Of a stretch of DNA of 64,000 bases, positions 7,536 through 14,447 are shown piece after piece. The stretch is from Patescibacteria group bacterium UBA6805 (GTDB lineage: Bacteria > Patescibacteriota > Minisyncoccia > Minisyncoccales > Minisyncoccaceae). Below the pieces are notes generated by a model. It was not told where the DNA came from. It made no database searches and was given only the letters and a program-made list of their open reading frames with translations. The stretch lies in the NCBI GenBank assembly GCA_002452735.1, contig DKFD01000009.1, positions 1-64,000 on the forward strand. Reading direction: 5' to 3'. Every line of letters begins with the position of its first letter. Within the stretch, counting starts at the first letter, position 1. A program made the translations under genes and the position numbers.

Positions 7536-8477
7536 ATGAATAAATCCTTCACCCTCATAGAGATACTGGTGGTCATCGTCATAATCGGAATCCTCTCCGC
7601 TTTCATCATCGTTTCCATGTCCGAGGTTTCGGAAAAAGCCGCCATTGCCAAAGGCCAGGCGTTTTCCAATTCGTTAAGAAATTCGTTGCTAATAAATTTG
7701 GTTTCAGAATACAGTCTTAATAATATATCAGGAACAGTTGAACAATCTTTAGCTGATGGTACCGCGGTCCCGGATAACTGGGGAACGAAAAACGGAACAA
7801 CTTATGGGGGGCCGGTTCTTAAATCTAATACCAGCTGCGTCTCCGGCACGTGCCTTCAATTCAACGGCTCAAATTATGTTTCATTGCCTTTCTATTTTAC
7901 TAAAGCTCAAATGGAAAGCGGTTTAACGTGGTCTATTTGGATAAAACACGGTATAAACGATACCAATAGCGGCCACCATTATCAGGTTTTAACCCAAAGC
8001 ACTTATGGCGGCGGCACGTATGAAAGGGCGGGAGCAATAGTAATTTCTAATAAAAAGGCCTGTTTTTGTATTTATGATGGTTCTTCTTATAGGGTGCCTT
8101 GTACTAATTTTGCCACAGATGATAATAAATGGCATTTTATTGTCGTCACGATCAGCCCCATCAGTCCATCCCCGAACTTAAACCTCAAAACTTACGGCGA
8201 CGCAAAACAGGGAGATTCCATAAACTCTAATCAAGGAGGAGATACCGCCTACATGAATCTCATGGTAGCACAGGCAAACGGCGCTGATGCTACGCATCTT
8301 AACTACACAGGTTTTGTTGACGATTTTAAATTTTATAACACCTTTATGCCCACTTCTCAAATCCAGCAGAAATATTATTTTGGTTTGAGCAAATTGTTGC
8401 TAAATAACAGCATCGCCCTTGAAGAGTATAAGCAAAGGATAGGAGAGTTAGAAAATAATTTGGCGAACAAGGAATAA
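7536..8477 (+). CDS. LamG-headed prepilin-like protein (copy B)
   Basis: 313 residues. A four-residue leader MNKS is followed by the type IV pilin N-terminus FTLIEILVVIVIIG with Glu5 and a hydrophobic helix. The residue before the expected cleavage point is Ser, not Gly. The stem (AAIAKGQAFSNSLRNSLLINLVSEY) is family-standard. The head is LamG-like but diverged: SCVSGTCLQFNGSNYVSLPF, a WSIWIKHG strand, KWHFIVVTI and FVDDFKFYNTFMPTSQIQQKYY. It has a longer insert before the first cysteine (DGTAVPDNWGTKNGTT) than other copies. Likely exported and assembled through a pilin system not present in the window; the ligand is unknown. A TTG start 12 codons upstream is rejected because the promoter lies there. 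Confidence 0.85.
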   Translation: MNKSFTLIEILVVIVIIGILSAFIIVSMSEVSEKAAIAKGQAFSNSLRNSLLINLVSEYSLNNISGTVEQSLADGTAVPDNWGTKNGTTYGGPVLKSNTSCVSGTCLQFNGSNYVSLPFYFTKAQMESGLTWSIWIKHGINDTNSGHHYQVLTQSTYGGGTYERAGAIVISNKKACFCIYDGSSYRVPCTNFATDDNKWHFIVVTISPISPSPNLNLKTYGDAKQGDSINSNQGGDTAYMNLMVAQANGADATHLNYTGFVDDFKFYNTFMPTSQIQQKYYFGLSKLLLNNSIALEEYKQRIGELENNLANKE

Positions 8478-8528
8478 TTTCCATTTTTTCTCCGATTGTG
8501 TTAGGATGTTATATATAACATATTTTTC

Positions 8529-9293
8529 ATGTCCCAATACTATAAAAAATCAAGCAACATATTCGACCCCAAGTCGGAAAAGCCCTTCAAGCTCAGCCGG
8601 TCCAAGATTGATTTGTTCATGGAGTGCCCCCAGTGTTTTTATCTTGACAGGAGGCTGGGCACAGGAAGGCCTCCTGGCTTTCCTTTTACCCTGAACAGCG
8701 CCGTGGACGCTTTGCTGAAGAAAGAATTCGATTTGCACAGGAAGGAAAAGACCCCTCATCCCTTAATCAAGGAGTTCGGCGTTGACGCCATTCCTTTTGA
8801 GCACGAGAAAATGGATGTTTGGAGGAATACGTTCAAGGGCGTTGAATATCTGCACGAGCCGACCAATTTTTTGGTTACCGGCGCCGTTGACGATTTGTGG
8901 GTCAATCCCCAAGAAGAAATAATGGTTGTTGATTATAAAGCCACGGCCAAGAACGGAGAGGTTTCTCTGGACGCGGATTGGCAGAGAGGGTACAAAAGGC
9001 AGATGGAAATATATCAGTGGCTTTTCAGAAAGAACGGTTTCAAGGTTTCTCCAATCGGGTATTTCGTTTATTGCAACGGCGACGTGGGCAAGCCGTATTT
9101 TGACAAGAAGCTGGAGTTCGACATCAAAGTCATCCCGTATGAAGGAGACGATTCCTGGGTAGAGGAGGTTTTGCTGAAAATCAAGGAATGCCTGACGAGC
9201 GACGAAATTCCGGAAATGAATCCCGACTGCGATTACTGTTATTACAGGAAGGAAGCGGTTTTGTCAAAAATGAAGCATGAAGGGAAAATCTGA
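8529..9293 (+). CDS. PD-(D/E)XK nuclease family protein with four-cysteine Fe-S site (Cas4/RecB-like)
   Basis: 254 residues with the PDDEXK_1/Cas4-like arrangement. C33 and C36 (ECPQC) are near the N-terminus and C234 and C237 (DCDYC) near the C-terminus, the layout of Cas4/AddB iron-sulfur nucleases. The catalytic core is GAVDD at 118-122 and VVDYKAT at 133-139, with D135 and K137, followed by a QMEIYQWLF helix. Probably a DNA exonuclease used in repair. Its 3' end overlaps xseA by 17 bases, so it is translated with exonuclease VII. No CRISPR array or cas gene is in the window, so a Cas4 role is not supported. Confidence 0.8.
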   Translation: MSQYYKKSSNIFDPKSEKPFKLSRSKIDLFMECPQCFYLDRRLGTGRPPGFPFTLNSAVDALLKKEFDLHRKEKTPHPLIKEFGVDAIPFEHEKMDVWRNTFKGVEYLHEPTNFLVTGAVDDLWVNPQEEIMVVDYKATAKNGEVSLDADWQRGYKRQMEIYQWLFRKNGFKVSPIGYFVYCNGDVGKPYFDKKLEFDIKVIPYEGDDSWVEEVLLKIKECLTSDEIPEMNPDCDYCYYRKEAVLSKMKHEGKI

Positions 9294-10437
9294 TTCTTAC
9301 ATCAAAGAAATTTTGGAAACCCGGGTTTTTTCCGTTTCCGCCTATTTGGATGTTTTAAACACTCTTCTTCAGGCCTGCAAGACAAGGGTGGTCGGGGAGG
9401 TTTCCGAATTCAAAAGAGCCCAGTCCGGCCACGTGTATTTTTCCCTGAAAGACAAAAAGGACGGCAGCGTTCTCAACTGCGTTATTTGGAATTCCGTATA
9501 CAATCTCTGTGGCGTGGAAATGAAAGAAGGGCTGGAAGTTATTGCTTCTGGCGAACCGGATATTTACAAACCCAGGGGAGAAATCAAGTTTAAGGTAACT
9601 TCGGTTCAGCTGGTGGGAGAGGGGGAGCTGAAGAAGCAATACGACAAATTAAAGCAAAAGCTTGAACATCTTTTTGTTGAAGAAAAGAAAAGGCCGGTTC
9701 CCGATTTTCCTTGCAGGGTGGGAATAATTACCTCCAAACAGGGCGCGGTCATCAACGATTTTCTCAACAACCTGGGCGGTTACGGTTTCAGGATAAAGAT
9801 GGTGGATTCAAGGGTTGAGGGGCAGGAAGCTCTAAAAGACCTGTTATTAAGCCTTAAAACCCTTAAAAAGGAGAAGCTCGACGTTTTGGTCATAATGCGG
9901 GGAGGAGGCTCTTTGGAGTCGTTTCTGGCGTTTAATAACGAGGCTTTGGTAAGGGAGCTATCCAATTTTCCTGTTCCGACTATCGTAGCCATAGGCCATG
10001 ACAAAGACGTTCCTTTACTGGCTCTGGCAGCGGACAAAATGGTTTCCACTCCCACGGCCGCAGCCAGTCTTTTGAACCAGTCCTGGCAGAGGCTGGAATG
10101 GGAGCTTAAGGAAAAAGAGGCGAGTATTTTTTCTTTTCTTTCTTCCTTTTTCGATAAATTCAATTTTCTGGAATACAAAGTCAGAGAGGGTCTCTTGAGG
10201 ATTATTGAAAAAGAGATAAGCGATTTAAGAACGAGAATAGAGAGATTCCAAAGCGTTGTTTTGAGCAACGACCCGAGGAGAAACCTGGCTCTGGGATATT
10301 CCATTGCCAGAAAGTCGGGGAAAATCATCAGGTCGATAAGGAACATTAACGTAGAAGACGTAATTGACTTGGAGGTCAGTGATGGTATAATCAAATCAAA
10401 AGTAAATGAAAGAAAAAAATCTAAATCAAAATCTTAA
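9277..10437 (+). CDS. xseA: Exodeoxyribonuclease VII large subunit
   Basis: 386 residues, somewhat shorter than the usual 400-450. The N-terminal OB-fold is visible (VGEVSEFKRAQSGHVYFSLKD, LNCVIWN, then DIYKPRGEIKFKV). The nuclease domain follows: FPCRVGIITSKQGAVINDFL, VLVIMRGGGSLESFLAFNNE, and AIGHDKDVPLLALAADKMVSTPTAAA. The C-terminal helical region before the last strand (RRNLALGYSIARKSGKII) is short. Exonuclease VII degrades single-stranded DNA into oligonucleotides in repair. xseB begins inside its 3' end (32-base overlap), the usual translational coupling. Confidence 0.95.
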   Translation: MKGKSDSYIKEILETRVFSVSAYLDVLNTLLQACKTRVVGEVSEFKRAQSGHVYFSLKDKKDGSVLNCVIWNSVYNLCGVEMKEGLEVIASGEPDIYKPRGEIKFKVTSVQLVGEGELKKQYDKLKQKLEHLFVEEKKRPVPDFPCRVGIITSKQGAVINDFLNNLGGYGFRIKMVDSRVEGQEALKDLLLSLKTLKKEKLDVLVIMRGGGSLESFLAFNNEALVRELSNFPVPTIVAIGHDKDVPLLALAADKMVSTPTAAASLLNQSWQRLEWELKEKEASIFSFLSSFFDKFNFLEYKVREGLLRIIEKEISDLRTRIERFQSVVLSNDPRRNLALGYSIARKSGKIIRSIRNINVEDVIDLEVSDGIIKSKVNERKKSKSKS

Positions 10438-10606
10438 AAAGTTGAATGAAATCGTGGATTGGTTTGAAAACCAGGAAGAAATTGACGTGGAGGTTGCCCT
10501 GAAAAAGGTTAAGGAAGCGACCGAGATGCTCAAAGAGGCTAAAAAGAGGCTGAAGAAAGCTGAGAACGAGTTTGAGGAAATCAAAAAGACGGCGGATTTT
10601 GAATAA
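10406..10606 (+). CDS. xseB: Exodeoxyribonuclease VII small subunit
   Basis: 66 residues, highly charged and helical, matching XseB: LKKLNEIVDWFENQEEIDVE, LKKVKEATEMLKEAKKRLKK. It forms the small regulatory subunit that wraps the XseA coiled coil. It overlaps xseA by 32 bases. Confidence 0.9.
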   Translation: MKEKNLNQNLKKLNEIVDWFENQEEIDVEVALKKVKEATEMLKEAKKRLKKAENEFEEIKKTADFE

Positions 10607-10607
10607 T

Positions 10608-10636
10608 TTGCATAATTTTTTGGTTTGAGATATAAT
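10608..10636 (+). promoter_or_regulatory. Promoter for HNH-like gene
   Basis: TTGCAT at 10608-10613 and TATAAT at 10631-10636 with 17 bases between. Expected start is about 10643, leaving a leader of some 34 bases with a Shine-Dalgarno site. Confidence 0.7.
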
Positions 10637-10666
10637 TAAGGCGGTTCATTTAATCTATTTAAAGAC

Positions 10667-10679
10667 AGGTGATTGCTTG
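10667..10679 (+). promoter_or_regulatory. Ribosome-binding site and TTG start of HNH-like gene
   Basis: AGGTGA (10667-10672) is complementary to the extended 16S anti-Shine-Dalgarno sequence and lies 4 bases before TTG 10677. No ATG is nearby in frame, so TTG is taken as the start. Confidence 0.6.
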
Positions 10680-11144
10680 AGTAAAAGAAAATCTCGCAAC
10701 AACCACAATGAAAACGGCAACAACCATTTTTTCAAAATAGGGACTTGTCCGATTTGTGGAAGAGAAAACGTACAGCTAAGTGAACACCACATCTTCAAGA
10801 AAGCGGTATTCGGTGACAGCGACAGGAAATTTATACTGTGCCGCGACTGCCATGATGTGATAGAGTTTATCAACAGGGTCTGGGAAAACATGGTTTTGAG
10901 GACATTCATGTTTTGCTACAGAAAGACTTTCAATGCGTTTTTGGCAGGGAGAATTAACGGCCTTGAGATAAAACCAGATGAAAGGATAGATGAGGAGGTC
11001 TTGATTCAAGCTTTGATGCCGATCGTTCTCAAGGGATTTGAGGAAATTGTCAGAAAAGGAGTTAATCTCTGGCTGGAAGACAGAATCTTAAACAAGGGGA
11101 TTAATGTAAGACCAAGGGACAAGAATGAAAATAATGGGCGTTAA
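10677..11144 (+). CDS. Putative HNH-type zinc nuclease domain protein
   Basis: 155 residues starting at TTG. A treble-clef-like cluster is visible: CPIC at 24-27, HH at 37-38 and CRDCH at 55-59, which fits an HNH fold with zinc-binding knuckles, though the central Asn is not obvious. The C-terminal half (VLIQALMPIVLKGFEEIV) is helical and unrecognised. It may be a nuclease or only a zinc-binding protein. It is a complete single-gene unit: promoter 10608-10636, Shine-Dalgarno site, and a terminator whose loop contains the TAA. This layout, unlike the leaderless neighbours, suggests independent acquisition. Confidence 0.6.
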   Translation: MSKRKSRNNHNENGNNHFFKIGTCPICGRENVQLSEHHIFKKAVFGDSDRKFILCRDCHDVIEFINRVWENMVLRTFMFCYRKTFNAFLAGRINGLEIKPDERIDEEVLIQALMPIVLKGFEEIVRKGVNLWLEDRILNKGINVRPRDKNENNGR

Positions 11145-11155
11145 GCCCCTTTTTT
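11136..11155 (+). terminator. Intrinsic terminator at the end of the HNH-like gene
   Basis: GGGC (11136-11139), loop GTTAA, GCCC (11145-11148), C, then TTTTTT. The TAA stop (11142-11144) is in the loop. Confidence 0.65.
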
Positions 11156-11156
11156 C

Positions 11157-11184
11157 TTGATTAATTTTTTAAACAAGGTATAAT
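11157..11184 (+). promoter_or_regulatory. Promoter for membrane protein-thioredoxin-FTR-pilin operon
   Basis: TTGATT at 11157-11162 and TATAAT at 11179-11184, 16 bases apart. A second TATAAT at 11195-11200 is 13 bases before ATG 11214 but lacks a good -35. Confidence 0.6.
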
Positions 11185-11213
11185 TAGAAAAGATTATAAT
11201 AATAAACATAAGC

Positions 11214-11576
11214 ATGAAAACGTTTTTAAAAGCTCTTGGTTCCGGTGTTTTGTTTTGGGCCATAATGTTCGCCTTGGTTTCGGCTTTCTTGGATTGGTAC
11301 AACCAATACGAGATGGTGAAGGTTTCAATAGCCGTATTTTCGGGAGTCGTGGCGATTTCGCTGGTTTATTTTTTAAAGGTTGAAAAAATCAAGCAGGCTC
11401 TTGTTTTTTCCCTGACCTGGCTGGTTGTCGGAATTGTTTTGGATTATTTCGTAACCATGAGGTTTAACGACCATGTGTTTGTTTCTGTTTATTTATGGCT
11501 GGGATACGGACTGATGTTTATTTCCCCCTTGTTGTATGTCAAACTTAAAGATAAAAAAAGCATATGGAAAAAATAG
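11214..11576 (+). CDS. Four-helix membrane protein, function unknown
   Basis: 120 residues with about four hydrophobic segments (roughly 10-25, 36-53, 61-80, 88-108) and a lysine-rich C-terminus (KLKDKKSIWKK), which by the positive-inside rule is cytoplasmic. I do not recognise a family. The thioredoxin gene starts inside its last 13 bases, so the two are translationally coupled. Its position suggests it may work with the redox pair, for example as a membrane partner, but this is inferred only from neighbours. Confidence 0.7.
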   Translation: MKTFLKALGSGVLFWAIMFALVSAFLDWYNQYEMVKVSIAVFSGVVAISLVYFLKVEKIKQALVFSLTWLVVGIVLDYFVTMRFNDHVFVSVYLWLGYGLMFISPLLYVKLKDKKSIWKK

Positions 11577-11878
11577 TGGATGAAGATTTTGATAAAACAA
11601 TAAATTCGGACAAGCCGGTTTTAATCGATTTCTATACCGACTGGTGCCCTCCCTGCAAGATGCTTTCTCCGATAATAGAAGAGATGAAGGAGGAATTTAA
11701 GGGCAAGATAGCGGTTTTTAAGATGAATATTGACGAGAATCCCGTAACAGCCAATAAGTTCGGCATAGACAGAATTCCGACAGTTATCTTATTCAGTCAG
11801 GGCAAGGTTAAAAGCGATTTTGTCGGATATAAAGATAAAGAGGATATCAAGGAATGGATTAATTTAAACATTTCATGA
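11564..11878 (+). CDS. trxA: Thioredoxin (WCPPC active site)
   Basis: 104 residues, a single thioredoxin fold. The active site WCPPC is at 27-31, where most thioredoxins have WCGPC; the cis-proline loop RIPT is at 70-73. There is no signal peptide, so it is cytoplasmic. Pro-Pro in the active site is found in some thioredoxins and thioredoxin-like proteins and can shift the redox potential. It overlaps the next gene, an FTR-like catalytic chain, by four bases (ATGA), which suggests that chain reduces it. Confidence 0.9.
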   Translation: MEKIVDEDFDKTINSDKPVLIDFYTDWCPPCKMLSPIIEEMKEEFKGKIAVFKMNIDENPVTANKFGIDRIPTVILFSQGKVKSDFVGYKDKEDIKEWINLNIS

Positions 11879-12150
11879 CGGAAGAAGGGGTGGAAAAACT
11901 AATAAAGGAATACGAGGAATATGCCAAGGAGAAAGGATTTAAGCTTAATCCCGACAGGAAAATCGTCGAGGGCTTGGTCAGGGCTTTGATTGTAAGAAAG
12001 GAAAATTTCGGCGAGAGATATTGCCCCTGCCGGAAGATGACCAATGACAAAAAAGTTGATAAAAAGATAATTTGCCCCTGCGTTTATCATCTGGAGGAGA
12101 TTGAAAAAGACGGGCGTTGTTTCTGCAATTTGTTTGTAAAAGATGAATAA
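11875..12150 (+). CDS. Ferredoxin-thioredoxin reductase catalytic (beta) chain
   Basis: 91 residues. The three paired-cysteine motifs of FTR-beta are present: CPC at 50-52, CPC at 67-69 and a last pair C82/C84. These hold the 4Fe-4S cluster and the redox-active disulfide that reduces thioredoxin. In plant and cyanobacterial FTR the last motif is CHC; here it is CFC, so the histidine thought to help catalysis is replaced by Phe. No variable chain or ferredoxin gene is in the window. The gene is coupled to the upstream thioredoxin and overlaps the start of LamG pilin C by 8 bases. Confidence 0.88.
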   Translation: MTEEGVEKLIKEYEEYAKEKGFKLNPDRKIVEGLVRALIVRKENFGERYCPCRKMTNDKKVDKKIICPCVYHLEEIEKDGRCFCNLFVKDE

Positions 12151-13057
12151 ATCCTTCACTTTAATTGAAATATTGGTTATCATTGTCATAATCGGAATCC
12201 TTTCCGCTTTCATCATCATTTCCATGGCCGGGGTTTCTTCAAAAGCGGCTATTGCCAAGTCCCAGGCTTTTGCAAATTCTTTGAGGAACTCGTTGCTGAT
12301 GAACCTTGTTTCCGAATGGAAGCTTGAAGGGCCGACTGCAATTGACGGAACGGCCACACTGGACGACACCAAAGATTTCTGGGGCAGCAATGATGCAACT
12401 TCTGTTTCCGGCAACCCCATGGTTAAAGGAGGCCCAGACTGTATTTCGGGAAAATGCATTGATTTTGATGCGGATTATATAGTTTTTAATCAAAACCTTT
12501 TTCCCCGGCTGGGAAGCTGGACAGTAGAAGGATGGTTTTATCATAAAGATTACACGTATCCAAGATCTTTTATGCCCATCGGGGACGCGAATTCTTATTC
12601 AGCAGGAAACAAAGGGTGGCAAATAGGCCATTCCTATAATTCTTCCGGCGTAAGAGTTCTGATTAACGACGGCGTGAATTTAGTGAGCGGACTAATAACT
12701 TTTGAATCAGGGTCCAGACCCCCTGATTTGATTAATAAGTGGTGCCATTTGGTTGTAGTTTTTGACAGAACGTTAACGAAAAAAATCATCGTTTACGTTA
12801 ATGCAAAAAACCAATCTTCCACCCTGGATATTGCTAGCGTGACTGGTGATGTTTTGGGCAACAGTGATGTAAGAATCGGCAATATCGCGGGCTGGCTCCT
12901 TTATGGCAAGGCCGATGAGATAAGGATGTATAATGAAATCGTTCCCGCTGCCCGGGTTGAGCAAAACTATTATTCCGGCCTGAATAATTTATTTAAAAAT
13001 AAAAGCATCTCCCGGGAAGAATATTTGGAGAATATTTTAAATCTGGCTACTCGCTGA
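12143..13057 (+). CDS. LamG-headed prepilin-like protein (copy C)
   Basis: 304 residues. Leader MNKS, then FTLIEILVIIVIIG with Glu5; Ser precedes the cleavage position. The stem (AAIAKSQAFANSLRNSLLMN) leads into a LamG head: WKLEGPTAIDGTATLDD, DCISGKCIDFDADYIV, SWTVEGWFYHK, KWCHLVVVFDR, VRIGNIAGW and ADEIRMYNEIVPAARVEQNYYSGL. The first about 100 residues closely resemble copy D, after which the heads differ. It has no promoter of its own: it overlaps the FTR gene by 8 bases through the shared ATGAATAA, so it is the last gene of the redox operon. It overlaps the convergent efp by 11 bases. Confidence 0.85.
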   Translation: MNKSFTLIEILVIIVIIGILSAFIIISMAGVSSKAAIAKSQAFANSLRNSLLMNLVSEWKLEGPTAIDGTATLDDTKDFWGSNDATSVSGNPMVKGGPDCISGKCIDFDADYIVFNQNLFPRLGSWTVEGWFYHKDYTYPRSFMPIGDANSYSAGNKGWQIGHSYNSSGVRVLINDGVNLVSGLITFESGSRPPDLINKWCHLVVVFDRTLTKKIIVYVNAKNQSSTLDIASVTGDVLGNSDVRIGNIAGWLLYGKADEIRMYNEIVPAARVEQNYYSGLNNLFKNKSISREEYLENILNLATR

Positions 13058-13613
13058 CCCTTCTGACGTATTCTCCGCTTTCGGTGTTAATCTCAATAAT
13101 GTCTCCCTCTTCCACGAAAAGAGGCGCATTTATTTTCCCTCCGGTTTCGATGGTCACTGATTTGGTTCCGCCCTGGGCCCTGTCTCCTTTGACTCCGGGA
13201 GTCACTTCCGTGACCTTCAGCTTCACCTTAATGGGCATGGAAACGTTGATGATTTTGTCTTCAAAGATGATGGTCTGGACTTCTTCTCCGGGCTTGAGGA
13301 ATATTGCTTTTTCTCCGATTTGCTTTTCGGTTAATTCAAACCTCTTGGAGGCGTTTTCCGTTTCCGAGAAAACGTATTTGCCTTTGTTTTGGTAGACGAA
13401 CTTGGCGTCCTTTTTCTCAATGGCCGCTTCTTCGAAAGAATCCCTGGGCTGGGATGATCTGGATATGATACTGCCATTTACCAGGTTCTTCAGCTTCATT
13501 TGCAGGTAGGAATGCCCCCGGCCCTTGAAGGTATTAAAAGCCTCTACGATTTCGTAGGGCTGGTTGTTGATAATGATGATTTTCCCCTTGTTTAATTCCG
13601 AGTATGAAAGCAT
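13047..13613 (-). CDS. efp: Elongation factor P
   Basis: 188 residues, three-domain EF-P that relieves ribosome stalling at proline runs. The KOW-like N-terminal domain (MLSYSELNKGKIIIINNQPYE), the OB domains and the C-terminal EEGDIIEINTESGEYVRR are all visible. The tip of the modification loop is KGRGHSY, so the residue usually modified (Lys34 in E. coli) falls at Arg32. Arg here is known from rhamnosylated EF-Ps, but the surrounding motif differs and no EarP-like gene is in the window. It is the last gene of a minus-strand operon with the two genes upstream. Confidence 0.95.
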   Translation of the reverse strand: MLSYSELNKGKIIIINNQPYEIVEAFNTFKGRGHSYLQMKLKNLVNGSIISRSSQPRDSFEEAAIEKKDAKFVYQNKGKYVFSETENASKRFELTEKQIGEKAIFLKPGEEVQTIIFEDKIINVSMPIKVKLKVTEVTPGVKGDRAQGGTKSVTIETGGKINAPLFVEEGDIIEINTESGEYVRRVSE

Positions 13614-13620
13614 ATTTTTA

Positions 13621-14055
13621 TTATTTATTTTCTTGTCGCCATTCTATCTTGTCCTCTTTGTCGGCAAACTCCAGCCAATCGCCGTTGTCGTCGATGACAA
13701 ACCACTTTTTCCTGGTCTGGGACCAGACCATGGGTTGGTTTCTGTAATACGGCTTTTTTATTATCTCCTTCGGCTTCAATTTGTCAAGTTCCAGCCATTT
13801 CTTGAAAACGGTTTCTATGGCGTAATCCAGGTTTCTTGATTTGGCCCAGTCAGCCACTATGGTTATGGCTTGCTCGGCTTTTTTAATCGACCCGGCCAGC
13901 TCTATCAGCTCCTTGGCCGGCCTGGTATAGCGGGAATAGATTATTTTCCTTTTTTTCGCGCTGTCCTTTATCTCGTCCAAAGACAGGCCCTTGGTGGCGA
14001 AATAGTGGTTGACCACTTTTTGGATGTCTGTTTCTTTTTGTTTTTTCTTGGGCAT
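13621..14055 (-). CDS. Conserved-looking hypothetical protein, 144 residues
   Basis: I do not recognise a family. The protein is basic and mostly helical in its first 100 residues (NHYFATKGLSLDEIKDSAKK, RPAKELIELAGSIKKAEQAI, IVADWAKSRNLDYAIETVFK). It ends in a tryptophan-rich segment (MVWSQTRKKWFVIDDNGDWL) that resembles a short beta hairpin. It lies between a PadR-like regulator (2 bases upstream) and efp (7 bases downstream) on the same strand, so the three are very likely cotranscribed. A DNA- or RNA-binding role is possible but unproven. Confidence 0.7.
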   Translation of the reverse strand: MPKKKQKETDIQKVVNHYFATKGLSLDEIKDSAKKRKIIYSRYTRPAKELIELAGSIKKAEQAITIVADWAKSRNLDYAIETVFKKWLELDKLKPKEIIKKPYYRNQPMVWSQTRKKWFVIDDNGDWLEFADKEDKIEWRQENK

Positions 14056-14057
14056 GG

Positions 14058-14360
14058 TTAAGGTATTTTATTCAACAGCTGTCTGTAAAAAGCTTTTACT
14101 TTTTTCAACTCTTCTTTTCCTTTAAGGGTGAGGTGATAAACCCGGCGCCGGTTTTTCAGCGCACTTTTGACCAGAGACTCGTCTTCCAGGCGGTAAAGCA
14201 CCCGGTAGGGAGTGATGGTTCCCGGCCTGAAGCCGAATTCTTTCTCAATCAGGGAAAGAATCTCCCAGGCGTGGTTGGGCTTCTTTTCCAAAAGGACGAG
14301 GATATAGAGCCAGAGATTCTCCTTGGTATTCAGTTTTTGCAGCCTTTCAAAGGGGGTCAT
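14058..14360 (-). CDS. PadR-like winged-helix protein
   Basis: 100 residues with the PadR-type winged-helix layout: an N-terminal helix (NLWLYILVLLEKKPNHAWEI), a recognition region (FGFRPGTITPYRVLYRLEDE), the wing (SALKNRRRVYHLTLKGKEEL) and a short C-terminal helix. It likely represses transcription, perhaps of its own operon or the divergent inositol-phosphate synthase gene. A related protein lies at 15573-15872, so two PadR-like genes flank that synthase. It is the first gene of the minus-strand efp operon. Confidence 0.8.
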   Translation of the reverse strand: MTPFERLQKLNTKENLWLYILVLLEKKPNHAWEILSLIEKEFGFRPGTITPYRVLYRLEDESLVKSALKNRRRVYHLTLKGKEELKKVKAFYRQLLNKIP

Positions 14361-14373
14361 GTGGAAAATTGGC

Positions 14374-14401
14374 TTGACAAACTATTTTACGCTTGTAAAA
14401 T
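14374..14401 (+). promoter_or_regulatory. Promoter in the PadR/inositol-synthase intergenic region
   Basis: TTGACA at 14374-14379 and TAAAAT at 14396-14401 with 16 bases between, directed at the inositol-phosphate synthase gene. A second -10 (TATAAT 14428-14433) lies 14 bases before ATG 14448 with only a weak -35 (TTAAAG). Either could drive the operon. The region is a plausible operator for the divergent PadR-like protein. Confidence 0.55.
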
Positions 14402-14447
14402 ATGTTAAAGGTTTATTACAGGGTTATTATAATACAAAAAACGAATT

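Noticed and set aside
8529..9293. Part of a CRISPR-Cas system (Cas4)
   Set aside because: No repeat-spacer array and no other cas gene in the window; coupling is with xseA/xseB.
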